Made by a program: the position numbers and the translations under genes. The notes beneath the pieces are model-generated. The model saw only the letters and a list, made by a program, of their open reading frames with translations, searched no databases and had not been told where the DNA came from. From contig FOEK01000003.1 in NCBI GenBank assembly GCA_900110635.1, forward strand, positions 62,001 through 126,000: a DNA stretch of 64,000 nt, in the 5' to 3' direction. This document shows, in pieces, positions 34,349-44,374 of this stretch (its first letter is position 1; each line of letters begins with the position of its first letter). This DNA is from Lachnospiraceae bacterium NE2001. Lineage in GTDB: Bacteria; Bacillota; Clostridia; Lachnospirales; Lachnospiraceae.

Positions 34349-37300
34349 ATGAGTTATAAAGGTGTAAATAAAAAAATAAGCTATTGGATTCACTCCGAGT
34401 TTCTGATGCAGGAATGCTTTGATGAGAAACGTTTTCTAAAAAAATCTAAAACTACAGTCACTGGGAAATGCTATGCCTGCAAGAAGGGTGATCATAGTAT
34501 GATTCTGGAAGAATTGGATAATAGGATCAAAGAAAAGATTAATCCTGTAAATAGTGATAATAACACCCCAAAGATGGTAATATGCAATGCCGTGGTTTCA
34601 TATGGACGTATCAACAGAAGATATCTTGTGAAGTATCTTATAAAAAAGTACGGATTATCAGCTGGAAAAAAAGATTTTTTAGATATTAATAGATTTGATA
34701 CAAGGAATCTGAATATAACTATAGATGATTATATAGCATGGGGTACTGAGCAGTATGAGAGAGTCTATGAGGAGGTTAATGGTAAACTTGAACTAAAGGA
34801 AGAAAGACTGGTGGATATAGATCTGTCAACACTTTGTTTATTATATGAAGCCTTAAAACAAAACAAGAGCCTGGAGGTTCTTGAGTCTAAGTATTATATC
34901 GAGTCTAAACAGAATATTCTGAAACAGATTGAAGCAGATAGTAAAAATGGGAAAAGTGATGACATATTTTATTCTGCTTATAATTCAAGTGTCTGCGCGC
35001 TTCTAAACGAGATGGAGGAGTACCTGAAGGATGAAATGTCTGAAAGCGAACGCCTGGACTTTCAGTGGTTAAAAAAAGAAGCCTTCAGTGTGTACTATCG
35101 GAGCTCTATATGTAAGAAAAGATTGGTAAAGTCAGCTGGAAGCATAACCAGGCTTACGGGCGTGGGACTGAATAGTTTTTATATAGAAGATCTCGAAATG
35201 GTCAGGGATAGCCTGAAGGAGGAGGGCGAGGATTCTTATCAGAGCAGGAATGAATATAATAAAAAACTCATTGAATATATTGAAAATAATAACACTTCAA
35301 AAAATATGAGGATCAATATCTCACCTTCTTTGGGAAAGAAGAAAGGGGTTAAGAGTGAGTCAAATGATGAAAAACTAAAGGCTCTTTTTTATAAGCATCT
35401 GGACCCTTCAAAAACATCTGTGGGTAAATGGCCGACTGGGTTTTCTCCATATCTTATGCAGTATCTTGGAGTTAATATAAGCTTGGATCATTTCAGTGAA
35501 AATAGTGATGAAGTGGATATAGCCCCCATCTTCAGTCAGAATGGTCCTCCCGGAACAGGAAAAAGCACGTTGATAAGTGATGTGATCGCGGATGTAATAA
35601 CCCATAAGGTTTTACGTATCAGTGAGATCCTTTGTGAGAATGATTATGATCCGGATTCTGTATTTGACGAAAAGTATAGTGATATCAATAGGTACAGTAT
35701 TATCGTGACAGCGGCCACTAATAATGCGGTGAATAATATTGCTGCGGAACTGTCTAACTATATAGAAAAGCAGAATATCTATTTTAGGGATGCATCCATA
35801 CATTTTAAGCTTCCTTTTGCGGCATCGCTGGGTAATCTGAAAAATCGTCGAAGCTACCGACATATGGATTCAATCAAAACCTTTTATGCTGAGAGGAAGC
35901 TTGCATCTCGGGATAGGCTTAAGCGTGAGATAAAAGCCTTTTTAAGAATCCATCGGAAGGTGCAGGAAAAACAGGAAGAGCTATCTCTTAAATGGAGGGG
36001 TTCTGGGGCAGAAGAGCTGTGGGATATGTATAATGGGGAAAGCAGCTTATATATTCAAGCGGAGATGTCCAATCCTGCTGACAACATAGAGTTTAACAGG
36101 CTTCGAGAGGAATTGTTCTGTCGGGCCTGGAAGCTCCATCAATTGTTTGCGTATTCTTCAAGAATTTTGCGGAATAATAAGAAGGAATTATTAAAAAGCA
36201 TTAGTAAAGGGGAGAGGCCTGTACTTAAGGAAGGTATGACGGAGGAAATGTGGCATAACATGATCTTCTTCGTTTCACCAGTGGTTTCTACAACATTTGC
36301 GTCGGTAGAAACTACATATAAATATCTAAAAAAACCTAACAGCCTGGGACTTCTAATTACTGATGAGGCAGGACAGGTATCTCCAGAATGTGCGGCTGGT
36401 GCTCTTTTTAGGGCTAGCAAGGCTTTAATTGTGGGAGATCCTAAGCAGATTCCACCGGTGGTAACAGAAACCTCAAGGATAGCAAAGCTTCTGAGCGGTG
36501 CTGGACGAGAAGGGTATAGCATGGATGAATCGGTACAGAGTGTTGCAGATAATTGTAATCCATATGGTACGATGATTGATGGACAGTGGGTGGGCTGTCC
36601 TTTGGTAATCCATAGCAGATGTATAAGTCCTATGTTTGATATATGTAACAAGCTGTCTTATGAAGGGATTATGATCAATACTGCAAAGCTTCCGGAAAAC
36701 AGGCGTTTTATCTTACCTAATTCCTGCTGGGTGCAGGTGAGGGGGCGTGAAGGTGGTGGCGATAAGAACTACTTTGTAAAAAGGCAGGCAGAGGTTGCTT
36801 TGAAGATGATACTGGAAGCTTGTGTAGAAGCGGCCAGAGATCATAAGGAATCGGATCATAAGATGCTTTCTGAAAAGCTAAGCCTTTTGGTGATCACGCC
36901 TTTTGTTTCTGTAGCTGATGGAATGAAGAATTATATATCCTATTTCTTGAGAAGACGGAAGGATACATTTATCCAAAGTGGCAAGAATAATGGAATGGAA
37001 AGGGAGTATATAAGAGCCTGTGATATTCTGAAGGAGTGGAAGAATAAAGGAGGCATTGGAACTGTTCATACCTTCCAGGGCAAGGAGGCGGACCAGGTTA
37101 TCCTGCTGTTGGGGTGTAGCAATACTGTGGACTCCAGATTTGCAGCAAAGTGGATATCTAAGAATATAGTAAATGTTTCTGCCAGCCGTGCTAAATATAG
37201 ATTCTATATAGTAGGGGATATGGATATCTGGAGGAAGCATCAGGGCGAATTGAGCGAAAGCCCTGTAAATATGGCTCGACGGACCATCAATCATTATATA

Positions 37301-38692
37301 TGTGGGGTGAATGATGAAATTAGAGAAGGCAAGCAGACTGTAATAAAGGAAAAGTATGGGGCGGCTGATCTAAATAAAATATTATTTTATACTAAGGTCA
37401 TAAAGCTGCCTACTGGAAAGGAAAAAGATGAGCTTGTGTGTCCGAACTGTCAGGGTGCTGTAACCCTGGGAAAGAAGAATGGCTGGTTCTGCCACAGAGA
37501 CTGTGGCATGCAGTTTAAAGTGGTTACGAATGAGCTTGGTGGAGAGAGTGTATTTAATATTAATGGTGTTAGTATTAAAAAACTACTATCGATGATGGAT
37601 AGTAGTAAAAAAGAACTATCTGGATCAAAGGATTATGTTGAATTCAGTACCTTTTCTCACAAAACAGGTTATGTAGTATTTGGTATATATCCGGAACTGA
37701 TCATAACAGAAGGGGAGGAAAAAGATGATATATATTTTCGAAGTGTGCTGATACCGGGTGAGGATGGAGAAAAACGTAGTAAAAAGAATATAAGGCTAAA
37801 ACCTAAATATGAAGAAGAAAAAGAGTTTAGTGATAGGTCAGGAGTCCCTTCTAGGCTTTTATGCAACTGTTCTCTTCTGATTCAGAATATTCGCAGCAAT
37901 AAAGGCATATCTGAGGATATATCGGATCGATCTAATCTAAATATTGATTATTTTGATATTATGCTTCTTGATGCGGTGTATACCCTGGAAAGGCAAGGAA
38001 GAAAGGGGTTTGGCTCCATAGATATATTAAGGCTTATATCTGGAAGAGAAAAGCCAGATTACAAGGCACCCATTCGTAAGAGCATTGAGTCCCGTATGGA
38101 GAAGCTGATGAAGGTTGGGCTATACAGCTCTCGTACGTATAGGGGGAAAGGTATAAGCCTTGAAAACGATGATAATGATAAAAAAGAAGTAATGCTTCCA
38201 AATGTTCAAGGAGTTGGAAGCAGATATCGGTTTATAAAGGGGGCTGACAGGTCTTTTCTGATGCGTTTTATAGATGAAAGAGAAAGAGTGCAGGATAAGG
38301 CCCTTCTTAGTATTCCAGTTATGTATCTAAATGGCGTTGATGAATCGGGCAGGTCTATCTTTCCTATGACTGAGAAGTGGCTTCAGATTGTCTATTATAT
38401 TATGTATAGGCTGGCGTATATGTATAAGACTAACGAGAAGGCTCATTTTGGTAGCGTAAGCCCTACTAGTAAGAGGATAAGCTTTAGTACTATGGAAAAA
38501 TCACTTGAACTAATGAAGGAGGACAAAAAAGAGTCCAATCTTGATTACACCAGAGAGGAAAAGAGACGCTTCTATGCAAGGGTGGAGAAGTATCTGAAAT
38601 ATCTGGAGGATAAGAAGTACATAGCTGAATATACTATAGGAAAAAGCAGAGGTACAGAGGGGTATTGTGGAATCGCTTATATCGAGGTGTAA
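34349..38692 (+). CDS. Large superfamily 1 (DNA2/NAM7-type) helicase with zinc-ribbon-like region
   Basis: 1447 residues. The SF1 motor is split as in DNA2/UPF1-type helicases: Walker A GPPGTGKST at residues 399-407, Walker B DEAGQ at 672, GDPKQIPPV (motif III), TVHTFQGKEAD (motif V) and NVSASRAKYRFYIVGD (motif VI, R947). After it, CPNCQ (C1031, C1034) and CHRDCG form a likely zinc ribbon. The 390 N-terminal and about 380 C-terminal residues are not recognised; no PLD, Mrr or HNH nuclease signature was seen. Large stand-alone helicases of this class are frequent in defence islands; that role is inferred. An AACAGGGGTATTATT site precedes the ATG. Confidence 0.88.
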   Translation: MSYKGVNKKISYWIHSEFLMQECFDEKRFLKKSKTTVTGKCYACKKGDHSMILEELDNRIKEKINPVNSDNNTPKMVICNAVVSYGRINRRYLVKYLIKKYGLSAGKKDFLDINRFDTRNLNITIDDYIAWGTEQYERVYEEVNGKLELKEERLVDIDLSTLCLLYEALKQNKSLEVLESKYYIESKQNILKQIEADSKNGKSDDIFYSAYNSSVCALLNEMEEYLKDEMSESERLDFQWLKKEAFSVYYRSSICKKRLVKSAGSITRLTGVGLNSFYIEDLEMVRDSLKEEGEDSYQSRNEYNKKLIEYIENNNTSKNMRINISPSLGKKKGVKSESNDEKLKALFYKHLDPSKTSVGKWPTGFSPYLMQYLGVNISLDHFSENSDEVDIAPIFSQNGPPGTGKSTLISDVIADVITHKVLRISEILCENDYDPDSVFDEKYSDINRYSIIVTAATNNAVNNIAAELSNYIEKQNIYFRDASIHFKLPFAASLGNLKNRRSYRHMDSIKTFYAERKLASRDRLKREIKAFLRIHRKVQEKQEELSLKWRGSGAEELWDMYNGESSLYIQAEMSNPADNIEFNRLREELFCRAWKLHQLFAYSSRILRNNKKELLKSISKGERPVLKEGMTEEMWHNMIFFVSPVVSTTFASVETTYKYLKKPNSLGLLITDEAGQVSPECAAGALFRASKALIVGDPKQIPPVVTETSRIAKLLSGAGREGYSMDESVQSVADNCNPYGTMIDGQWVGCPLVIHSRCISPMFDICNKLSYEGIMINTAKLPENRRFILPNSCWVQVRGREGGGDKNYFVKRQAEVALKMILEACVEAARDHKESDHKMLSEKLSLLVITPFVSVADGMKNYISYFLRRRKDTFIQSGKNNGMEREYIRACDILKEWKNKGGIGTVHTFQGKEADQVILLLGCSNTVDSRFAAKWISKNIVNVSASRAKYRFYIVGDMDIWRKHQGELSESPVNMARRTINHYICGVNDEIREGKQTVIKEKYGAADLNKILFYTKVIKLPTGKEKDELVCPNCQGAVTLGKKNGWFCHRDCGMQFKVVTNELGGESVFNINGVSIKKLLSMMDSSKKELSGSKDYVEFSTFSHKTGYVVFGIYPELIITEGEEKDDIYFRSVLIPGEDGEKRSKKNIRLKPKYEEEKEFSDRSGVPSRLLCNCSLLIQNIRSNKGISEDISDRSNLNIDYFDIMLLDAVYTLERQGRKGFGSIDILRLISGREKPDYKAPIRKSIESRMEKLMKVGLYSSRTYRGKGISLENDDNDKKEVMLPNVQGVGSRYRFIKGADRSFLMRFIDERERVQDKALLSIPVMYLNGVDESGRSIFPMTEKWLQIVYYIMYRLAYMYKTNEKAHFGSVSPTSKRISFSTMEKSLELMKEDKKESNLDYTREEKRRFYARVEKYLKYLEDKKYIAEYTIGKSRGTEGYCGIAYIEV

Positions 38693-38811
38693 AACAACTC
38701 TTTTTATATTTCGCTAAATCAGCGAATTAGGTTTAAGTAAGTCACAGTATGTTGTATGTTTCCATTTCACTGTTTTTGATAAGATAGAAATGTATTGAAA
38801 GGAAGGAAACT

Positions 38812-39246
38812 ATGAGTTACACATACGATGACAATTACATAGTTGAAGTCAGGGAAGCAATTGATGCTGCAGATATCGCGCTGAGATGTCTGAACAACGC
38901 TAAGAGTTCACTAAACAGCGCAAGAAACTGGGGCATTTACGATATGATTGGAGGCGGACTTTTCAGTACCGTCATCAAGAGAAACAAAATGTCCGATTCC
39001 CAAAGGCATATGAACTCAGCTAAATACGCGCTGAGGAAACTTGAAAAGGAGCTCAGGGATGTGGACAGAATCTCGAATCTTAATCTGGACACGAGCAGTT
39101 TTCTCTACTACGCAGATTTCTTCTTTGATAGTTTCCTGGTAGACTGGATCGTTCAAGGCCAGATACTGGAAGCAAGAGAGAAGATTGATGAAACAATCAG
39201 TTCAGTTGAAATGGTACGTAGAGAGCTTTCGGTACAGTTAAGTTGA
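38812..39246 (+). CDS. Hypothetical helical protein, 144 residues
   Basis: Not recognised. The chain is predicted mostly helical with heptad-like spacing (IDAADIALRCLNNAKSSLNS, SAKYALRKLEKELRDVD, EAREKIDETISSVEMVRREL) and a central glycine stretch IGGGLFSTVI. A GAAAGGAAGGAAACT ribosome binding site and a strong terminator after it support a real gene. It lies beside the large helicase but has its own spacing, so cotranscription is uncertain. Confidence 0.75.
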   Translation: MSYTYDDNYIVEVREAIDAADIALRCLNNAKSSLNSARNWGIYDMIGGGLFSTVIKRNKMSDSQRHMNSAKYALRKLEKELRDVDRISNLNLDTSSFLYYADFFFDSFLVDWIVQGQILEAREKIDETISSVEMVRRELSVQLS

Positions 39247-39258
39247 TATAGATGGATG

Positions 39259-39298
39259 AAAGAGTAGTGGTGGATGCCAAGCACCATTACTCTTTTTT
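39259..39298 (+). terminator. Rho-independent terminator
   Basis: AAGAGTAGTGGTG / CACCATTACTCTT, 13 positions with one G-T pair, loop GATGCCAAG, then TTTTTAT. Confidence 0.93.
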
Positions 39299-39329
39299 AT
39301 GTGCAATGGGGACTGTCCCTATTGCACAT
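39299..39329. repeat. Palindromic repeat, family C, intergenic copy
   Basis: ATGTGCAATGGGGA-CTG-TCCCTATTGCACAT: a 14-bp palindrome with one mismatch. A copy differing at one base lies inside dusB at 50258-50288. Confidence 0.85.
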
Positions 39330-39334
39330 TTCCC

Positions 39335-39363
39335 TTGTTACAGGGGTGCGGCGATGTTATAAT
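39335..39363 (+). promoter_or_regulatory. Sigma-A promoter of the desulfoferrodoxin gene
   Basis: TTGTTA (39335-39340), 17-nt spacer, perfect TATAAT (39358-39363), 33 nt upstream of the ATG. Confidence 0.8.
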
Positions 39364-39395
39364 CTAAGTATCTTTTTTCAAGGGAGGTTACAAGA

Positions 39396-39770
39396 ATGAA
39401 GGTTTTTAAATGTACAAAGTGTGGCAATATGATATCTTATCTGAATAAGGATGCTTGCGACGTTAAGTGCTGCGGCGAGACAATGGTTGAGGTTGTTCCA
39501 AATACTACTGATGCAGCAGGCGAGAAGCATGTTCCAGTTATTGAGATTGATGGCAACATTGTGACTGTAAAGGTTGGTTCAGTTGCACATCCAATGATGG
39601 ACGAGCATTTTATTCAGTGGGTAGTTCTTGAAACAGAGCAGGGCAGACAGCGCAAGGAGCTTAAGCCGGGTGCAGAGCCAGTTGCTGTATTTGCTCTTGT
39701 AGATGGCGACAAGGCAGTTGCTGCTTATGAGTACTGCAATCTTCACGGACTGTGGAAAGCAGAGGCATAA
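39396..39770 (+). CDS. dfx: Desulfoferrodoxin (superoxide reductase)
   Basis: 124 residues. Reduces superoxide to hydrogen peroxide in anaerobes. The N-terminal desulforedoxin-type iron site is C6, C9, C25, C26 (CTKCG ... KCCGE). The catalytic iron site has EKHVPVIE, AHPMMDEHFIQWV and the C-terminal YCNLHGLWK, giving the four histidines and one cysteine. Both centres are present, so it is the two-iron form. An AGGGAGGTTACAAGA site precedes the start, and a strong promoter lies upstream. It indicates an anaerobic host. Confidence 0.97.
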   Translation: MKVFKCTKCGNMISYLNKDACDVKCCGETMVEVVPNTTDAAGEKHVPVIEIDGNIVTVKVGSVAHPMMDEHFIQWVVLETEQGRQRKELKPGAEPVAVFALVDGDKAVAAYEYCNLHGLWKAEA

Positions 39771-39780
39771 TAACAGTTGA

Positions 39781-39809
39781 AAGACAGGGGACGGTCCCCT
39801 GTCTTTTTT
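39781..39809 (+). terminator. Terminator of dfx formed by a family B repeat
   Basis: AAGACAGGGGAC and GTCCCCTGTCTT are perfect 12-base inverted arms (39781-39792, 39794-39805) followed by more T. It combines the family B outer arm GACAGGGGACGG with its own complement, so the repeat has become, or was built as, a terminator. Confidence 0.88.
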
Positions 39810-39930
39810 CTTTTCCTAGAAAAGAGGTAGGTTTAGTGTTATAATAATTCTGTGTGTGCACCACTAAAAATCGGTGATTTTCAGCATAGATTTGAACACG
39901 CGAATAAGTCTGAAAAACAGGGGCGAGAAT

Positions 39931-40662
39931 ATGAGAAATGATATCAAAATATACAGTCCGGTTGTAGATATGATCAAGGGAAAACTGGAGGATAAGAAGT
40001 GGTTCAAGCACCTTTGCACTATCAATGAGCATAAACTGCTGGTTGGTAGAAATTGCTTCAGGTGTGGGTTATACTTACAGGGGATTCTCCACGATCTGTC
40101 GAAGTATTCCTGGACCGAGTTTTCGGTTGGCGCAAAGTACTATCAGGGCAACAGGAGCCCTAACGAGGCCGAACGCGAGGATATCGGCTACACCTCCTCC
40201 TGGCTTCACCACAAGGGACGCAACAAGCATCATTTGGAGTACTGGCTGGATTATGACCTGGATAAGCGGGATGGCAGTGTTACAGGTATGAAGATGCCTG
40301 ATAATTATATAGTTGAAATGTTTTGCGACCGGGTCGCTGCCAGCAAGATATATCGCGGAAAAGACTATACGGACAGATCTGCACTTGAGTATTACACCAA
40401 TGGAAAGAGTAAGAACATACTTCATCCATATACGAGGAAGCAGCTGGAGAGGCTTCTAAATATTCTGGCAGAAGAGGGCGAAGATGTTGCATTTGATTAT
40501 GCACGCCGTTATGTGAAGGGCTATCGCCGTTACCTCAAGCGTAAGAAATACAAAAATAAGCTTGAAAAGAAACTCTCCAAGAAATATTCCAAGAAGCTTT
40601 CTAAGAAATTGGAACGTAAATATAATCGAAGGCTTCGTAGGGATATACATCGTGTTCATTAG
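39931..40662 (+). CDS. DUF5662-like conserved protein
   Basis: 243 residues from ATG 39931 after CAGGGGCGAGAAT; the frame extends upstream without a site. The block HLCTINEHKLLVGRNCFRCG, GILHDLSKYSWTEF and SSWLHHKGRNKHHLEYW is histidine-rich and looks like a metal-binding helical domain, consistent with DUF5662, whose function is unknown. The C-terminal 45 residues are a very basic tail (KKYKNKLEKKLSKKYSKKLS). A TATAAT is at 39840-39845 upstream. Confidence 0.75.
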   Translation: MRNDIKIYSPVVDMIKGKLEDKKWFKHLCTINEHKLLVGRNCFRCGLYLQGILHDLSKYSWTEFSVGAKYYQGNRSPNEAEREDIGYTSSWLHHKGRNKHHLEYWLDYDLDKRDGSVTGMKMPDNYIVEMFCDRVAASKIYRGKDYTDRSALEYYTNGKSKNILHPYTRKQLERLLNILAEEGEDVAFDYARRYVKGYRRYLKRKKYKNKLEKKLSKKYSKKLSKKLERKYNRRLRRDIHRVH

Positions 40663-40767
40663 GAATCAAGTATCAGAAATCTAGTATCAGAAATCTAGTA
40701 AATAATTACGAACACTAAATTGCCACTAGGGCATTTGCTGAGGCAATATATTTTAGAAGGAAATAAT

Positions 40768-43700
40768 ATGGCATTCACTCACCTACACGTTCATACTGTA
40801 TACAGCCTGCTTGATGGCTTTGCCAAGATCCCCGACCTGGTTTCCAGGGCGAAGGAGCTTGGTTTTGATAGTCTTGCCATCACTGACCACGGCGTTATGT
40901 ATGGAGTTATTGAGTTCTACAAGGAGTGCCAGAAGCAAGGCATCAAGCCTATTCTCGGCTGCGAGGTTTACGTTGCACCGGGAAGTCGTTTCGACAGAGA
41001 GCCTGGCGAGAACGACGAGAGATATTATCATTTGATATTACTGGCTGAAAATGATATCGGCTACAAGAACCTTACGAAGATAGTTTCAACAGGCTTCATC
41101 GATGGTTTCTATTATAAGCCAAGGGTTGACAAGGAGGTGCTGAGAAAGTACCACGAGGGTGTTATATGTCTCTCGGCTTGTCTTCAGGGAGAGGTAGCAT
41201 TTTACCTGAGAAAGATGCTGTATGAGGATGCCAAGAAGGCGGCTCTCGAGTACCTGGATATTTTCGGCGAGGGCAATTTCTTTCTGGAGCTTCAGAATCA
41301 CGGGCTTCCAGAGGATTCCATAGTTAATCCTGACCTTTATCGCATGTCCCAGGAGACGGGCATTCCGCTTGTATGCACCAACGACTCCCACTATGTCAGG
41401 GCTGAGGACTGGGAGGCACACGATGTGATGATCTGTATGCAGACCAAGCAGACCGTGGATTCGCCAGACAGGAAGATGCACTACAAGGAGGGTGAGTACT
41501 ACCTTCGTTCCGAGGAGGAAATGAGGCAGCTTTTTCCATTTGCACCGGAGTCCGTGGAGAACACCCACAAGATTGCTGAGAGATGCAACGTTACGATTAC
41601 ATTTGGTGAGCAGAAGCTTCCAAAGTACGATATCCCGGAGGGCTACAGCGATGCGCTGGAGTACCTGACATATTTATGTAACGAGGGCTTGAATGAGCGC
41701 TATCCAGTAGAAAGTTACGGTGAAATGAGACCGGTCCTGGAACAGCGAATGAACCACGAGCTGGGAATCATCAGGGATATGGGTTTCGTTGATTACTTCC
41801 TTATTGTCTGGGATTATGTAAACTACGCAAAGAGCCACGGCATTGCAGTTGGCCCGGGACGTGGTTCCGCAGCAGGAAGTATAGTTTCCTACGCACTTAA
41901 GATTACAAACATTGACCCCATCAGGTATGGACTCATTTTCGAGAGATTCCTTAACCCTGAGCGTGTCAGCATGCCTGATATAGATATTGACTTTGCCCCT
42001 GAGGGCAGACAGGATATGATCCGTTACGTTTCTGAGAAGTACGGTCCCGAGAAAGTAGTGCAGATCATATCATTTGGCACCCTTGCAGCGCGAAATGCAA
42101 TCCGAAGCGTTGCTCGTGCGCTGGGAACTACCAGGATTCCGGCCAGCAAGGTGGACAAGGTGGCGAAGGCCATTCCGAACGGGTCAAATTCTATGACTCT
42201 CGCCCAGGCTTTGAAGGAGAGTCCGGACTTCATCAACTTCTACAATGAGAGTGATGATATCAAGTATCTGGTAGATATGGCGGTCAAGCTGGAGGGCATT
42301 CCGAGCCATCCATCTAAGCACGCGGCGGGTGTTGTTATAGGCCGTGAGCCTATCGTTGAATATGTGCCGCTTTCGAGAAATGGAAGCGAGGGCGCGATTC
42401 AGACTCAGTTTGAGAAGGATACCCTAGAGCAGCTGGGGCTTCTCAAGATGGACTTCCTGGGACTCCGAAATCTGACAGTTATCGTTGAGGCGCTTCGTAA
42501 TATAAAGGAGCGTACTGGCGAGGATATAGATATTGACAATATAAATATGGCTGATCCGGCTGTATTTGACCTTATATCATCTGGTGACTGCGCTGGTATA
42601 TTCCAGCTGGAGAGTCAGGGAATGCAGCGGTTTATGAAGGAGCTCCGTCCTAAGAATCTTGAGGACGTTGTTGCTGGCATTTCACTTTACCGACCAGGTC
42701 CTATGGACTTTATACCAAAGTACGTTGAGGGAAAGAACAGTCAGGGGGAGATTAAGTACGACACCCCTGAGCTGAGACCTATTCTGGAGAATACCTACGG
42801 CTGTATAGTTTACCAGGAGCAGGTTATGCAGATCGTTATGTCCCTGGCTGGCTACAGTATGGGTAAGTCTGACGAGGTGCGCCGTGCCATGTCCAAGAAG
42901 AAGGCCGGCGTTATGGAGAAGGAACGTGAGTACTTTGTATATGGAAATGAGGACTTAGGCGTTCCTGGCTGTATAAAGAATGGCATAGACGAGGCTGTGG
43001 CCAACAAGATATTTGATGAAATGACAGACTTCGCCAGCTATGCATTTAACAAGTCTCATGCAGCTGCCTACTGTGTAGTTACCTATCAGACGGCTTACCT
43101 GAAGAAGTACTATCCGCTTGATTATATGGCTGCCCTTCTTACTTCCGTAAGAGATAAGGCGCCAAAGCTCAGGTTCTACATAGAAGCTGTGAAGCGAATG
43201 GGTATTAAGATCCTGACGCCTGATATAAATGAGAGCGAGGACCGATTTACAGTATCGGGAGATTCAATCCGTTACGGTATGTCAGCTATCAGGTCCGTTG
43301 GAGATGGCGTGGTAAGGGCTATAATGGATGAACGTGCGGCAAATGGTCCGTTCAAGGATATGCGCGACTATATGAGCCGTATGTCCGGCAAGGAGGCAAA
43401 CAAGCGCTGTATCGAAAGCTTTATCATGTCAGGTGCATTTGACTCCTTTGGTGCAAACCGCAAGCAGATGATGACGGCCTTTCCTGATATATCAAATGCT
43501 GTCGCTGCTGAAAAGAAGAAGAATGCCACTGGTCAGATGTCCCTCATCGATTTTATGGAGGAGGGCAACCAGGAGCAGTTTACCATAGATTATCCGGATG
43601 TGCCGGAGTTTTCCAACGACATACTTCTCAGTGGTGAGAAGCAGATGCTGGGACTCTATGTAAGCGGGCATCCGCTGGATGATTACCGAGATATTCTTGA

Positions 43701-44283
43701 TTCGAAGACTGATATAACCACTGCCGAGTTTGTTATCGACGAGGAGACCGAGATGGCCGAGGCTGTGGACGGAAAGAAGTATACCCTGGGTGGTCTCATA
43801 GATGAGGTGAAGCATATAATCACCAAGAGGGGTGAGAATATGGCGGCCCTTCAGGTGGAGGACCTATACGGAGTTGTTGAGGTTGTGACCTATTCCAGAA
43901 CCTACGAGAAGTATAGGCATCTTCTGGAAGAGGGAAATGCAGTTATTATTTCAGGCCGTGCGCAGGTGTCAGATAACGATAGCAAGATCATCGCTGATGA
44001 GATCTATTCAATGGACGAGATGGTGACACGCCAGACGGCTGAAAATATGGAGCTATGGGTGTGCTTTGACAGTATGGCAGAGTTTACAAAGCATTCTGGT
44101 GAAATGACAGAAATCCTGAAGGCTCACCGTGGATTTACTCCTGTGTTTGTTCAGCTGATGGAAGAGAATCAGTGGAAGAAGCTGTGGACTACGGTTGATC
44201 TGGATTCTGGTGTGGTGCAGGCACTGAAGCTTGAGTATGGCACAGACAATGTCATCACCCGTACCAAGAAGAAAAAATCTTGA
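40768..44283 (+). CDS. dnaE: DNA polymerase III alpha subunit
   Basis: 1171 residues from ATG 40768, after TAGAAGGAAATAAT; a frame extension upstream has no site. Polymerase of the DnaE class. The N-terminal PHP domain starts with HLHVHTVYSLLDG. The active-site acidic pair is D404 and D406 in PDIDIDFAPEGR; GPGRGSAAGS precedes it. The helix-hairpin-helix/OB region follows (RCIESFIMSGAFDSFG, VEVVTYSRTYEKY). It runs with PolC in most Firmicutes; only this one is in the window. A tandem 14-bp repeat (AGTATCAGAAATCT twice, 40669-40696) lies upstream. Confidence 0.97.
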   Translation: MAFTHLHVHTVYSLLDGFAKIPDLVSRAKELGFDSLAITDHGVMYGVIEFYKECQKQGIKPILGCEVYVAPGSRFDREPGENDERYYHLILLAENDIGYKNLTKIVSTGFIDGFYYKPRVDKEVLRKYHEGVICLSACLQGEVAFYLRKMLYEDAKKAALEYLDIFGEGNFFLELQNHGLPEDSIVNPDLYRMSQETGIPLVCTNDSHYVRAEDWEAHDVMICMQTKQTVDSPDRKMHYKEGEYYLRSEEEMRQLFPFAPESVENTHKIAERCNVTITFGEQKLPKYDIPEGYSDALEYLTYLCNEGLNERYPVESYGEMRPVLEQRMNHELGIIRDMGFVDYFLIVWDYVNYAKSHGIAVGPGRGSAAGSIVSYALKITNIDPIRYGLIFERFLNPERVSMPDIDIDFAPEGRQDMIRYVSEKYGPEKVVQIISFGTLAARNAIRSVARALGTTRIPASKVDKVAKAIPNGSNSMTLAQALKESPDFINFYNESDDIKYLVDMAVKLEGIPSHPSKHAAGVVIGREPIVEYVPLSRNGSEGAIQTQFEKDTLEQLGLLKMDFLGLRNLTVIVEALRNIKERTGEDIDIDNINMADPAVFDLISSGDCAGIFQLESQGMQRFMKELRPKNLEDVVAGISLYRPGPMDFIPKYVEGKNSQGEIKYDTPELRPILENTYGCIVYQEQVMQIVMSLAGYSMGKSDEVRRAMSKKKAGVMEKEREYFVYGNEDLGVPGCIKNGIDEAVANKIFDEMTDFASYAFNKSHAAAYCVVTYQTAYLKKYYPLDYMAALLTSVRDKAPKLRFYIEAVKRMGIKILTPDINESEDRFTVSGDSIRYGMSAIRSVGDGVVRAIMDERAANGPFKDMRDYMSRMSGKEANKRCIESFIMSGAFDSFGANRKQMMTAFPDISNAVAAEKKKNATGQMSLIDFMEEGNQEQFTIDYPDVPEFSNDILLSGEKQMLGLYVSGHPLDDYRDILDSKTDITTAEFVIDEETEMAEAVDGKKYTLGGLIDEVKHIITKRGENMAALQVEDLYGVVEVVTYSRTYEKYRHLLEEGNAVIISGRAQVSDNDSKIIADEIYSMDEMVTRQTAENMELWVCFDSMAEFTKHSGEMTEILKAHRGFTPVFVQLMEENQWKKLWTTVDLDSGVVQALKLEYGTDNVITRTKKKKS

Positions 44284-44291
44284 TTAAATAA

Positions 44292-44342
44292 AAGGCTTCC
44301 CCTTGAGGAGAAGCTGTCAGCGAAGCTGACTGATGAGGTGTT
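44292..44342. repeat. Dispersed palindromic repeat, family A, copy 4 (long form)
   Basis: AGGCTTCCCCTTGAGGAGAAG followed by CTGTCAGCGAAGCTGACTG (a CAGC/GCTG hairpin) and ATGAGGTGTTA. Between dnaE and the methyltransferase gene. Confidence 0.8.
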
Positions 44343-44374
44343 AGATTAATAATATAGATAACAGAGGAAAATAT

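Noticed and set aside
34176-38754. 11-bp inverted repeats as ends of a transposon carrying the helicase
   Set aside because: Only 11 bp match, no target duplication and no transposase; mentioned in findings as a weak point only.
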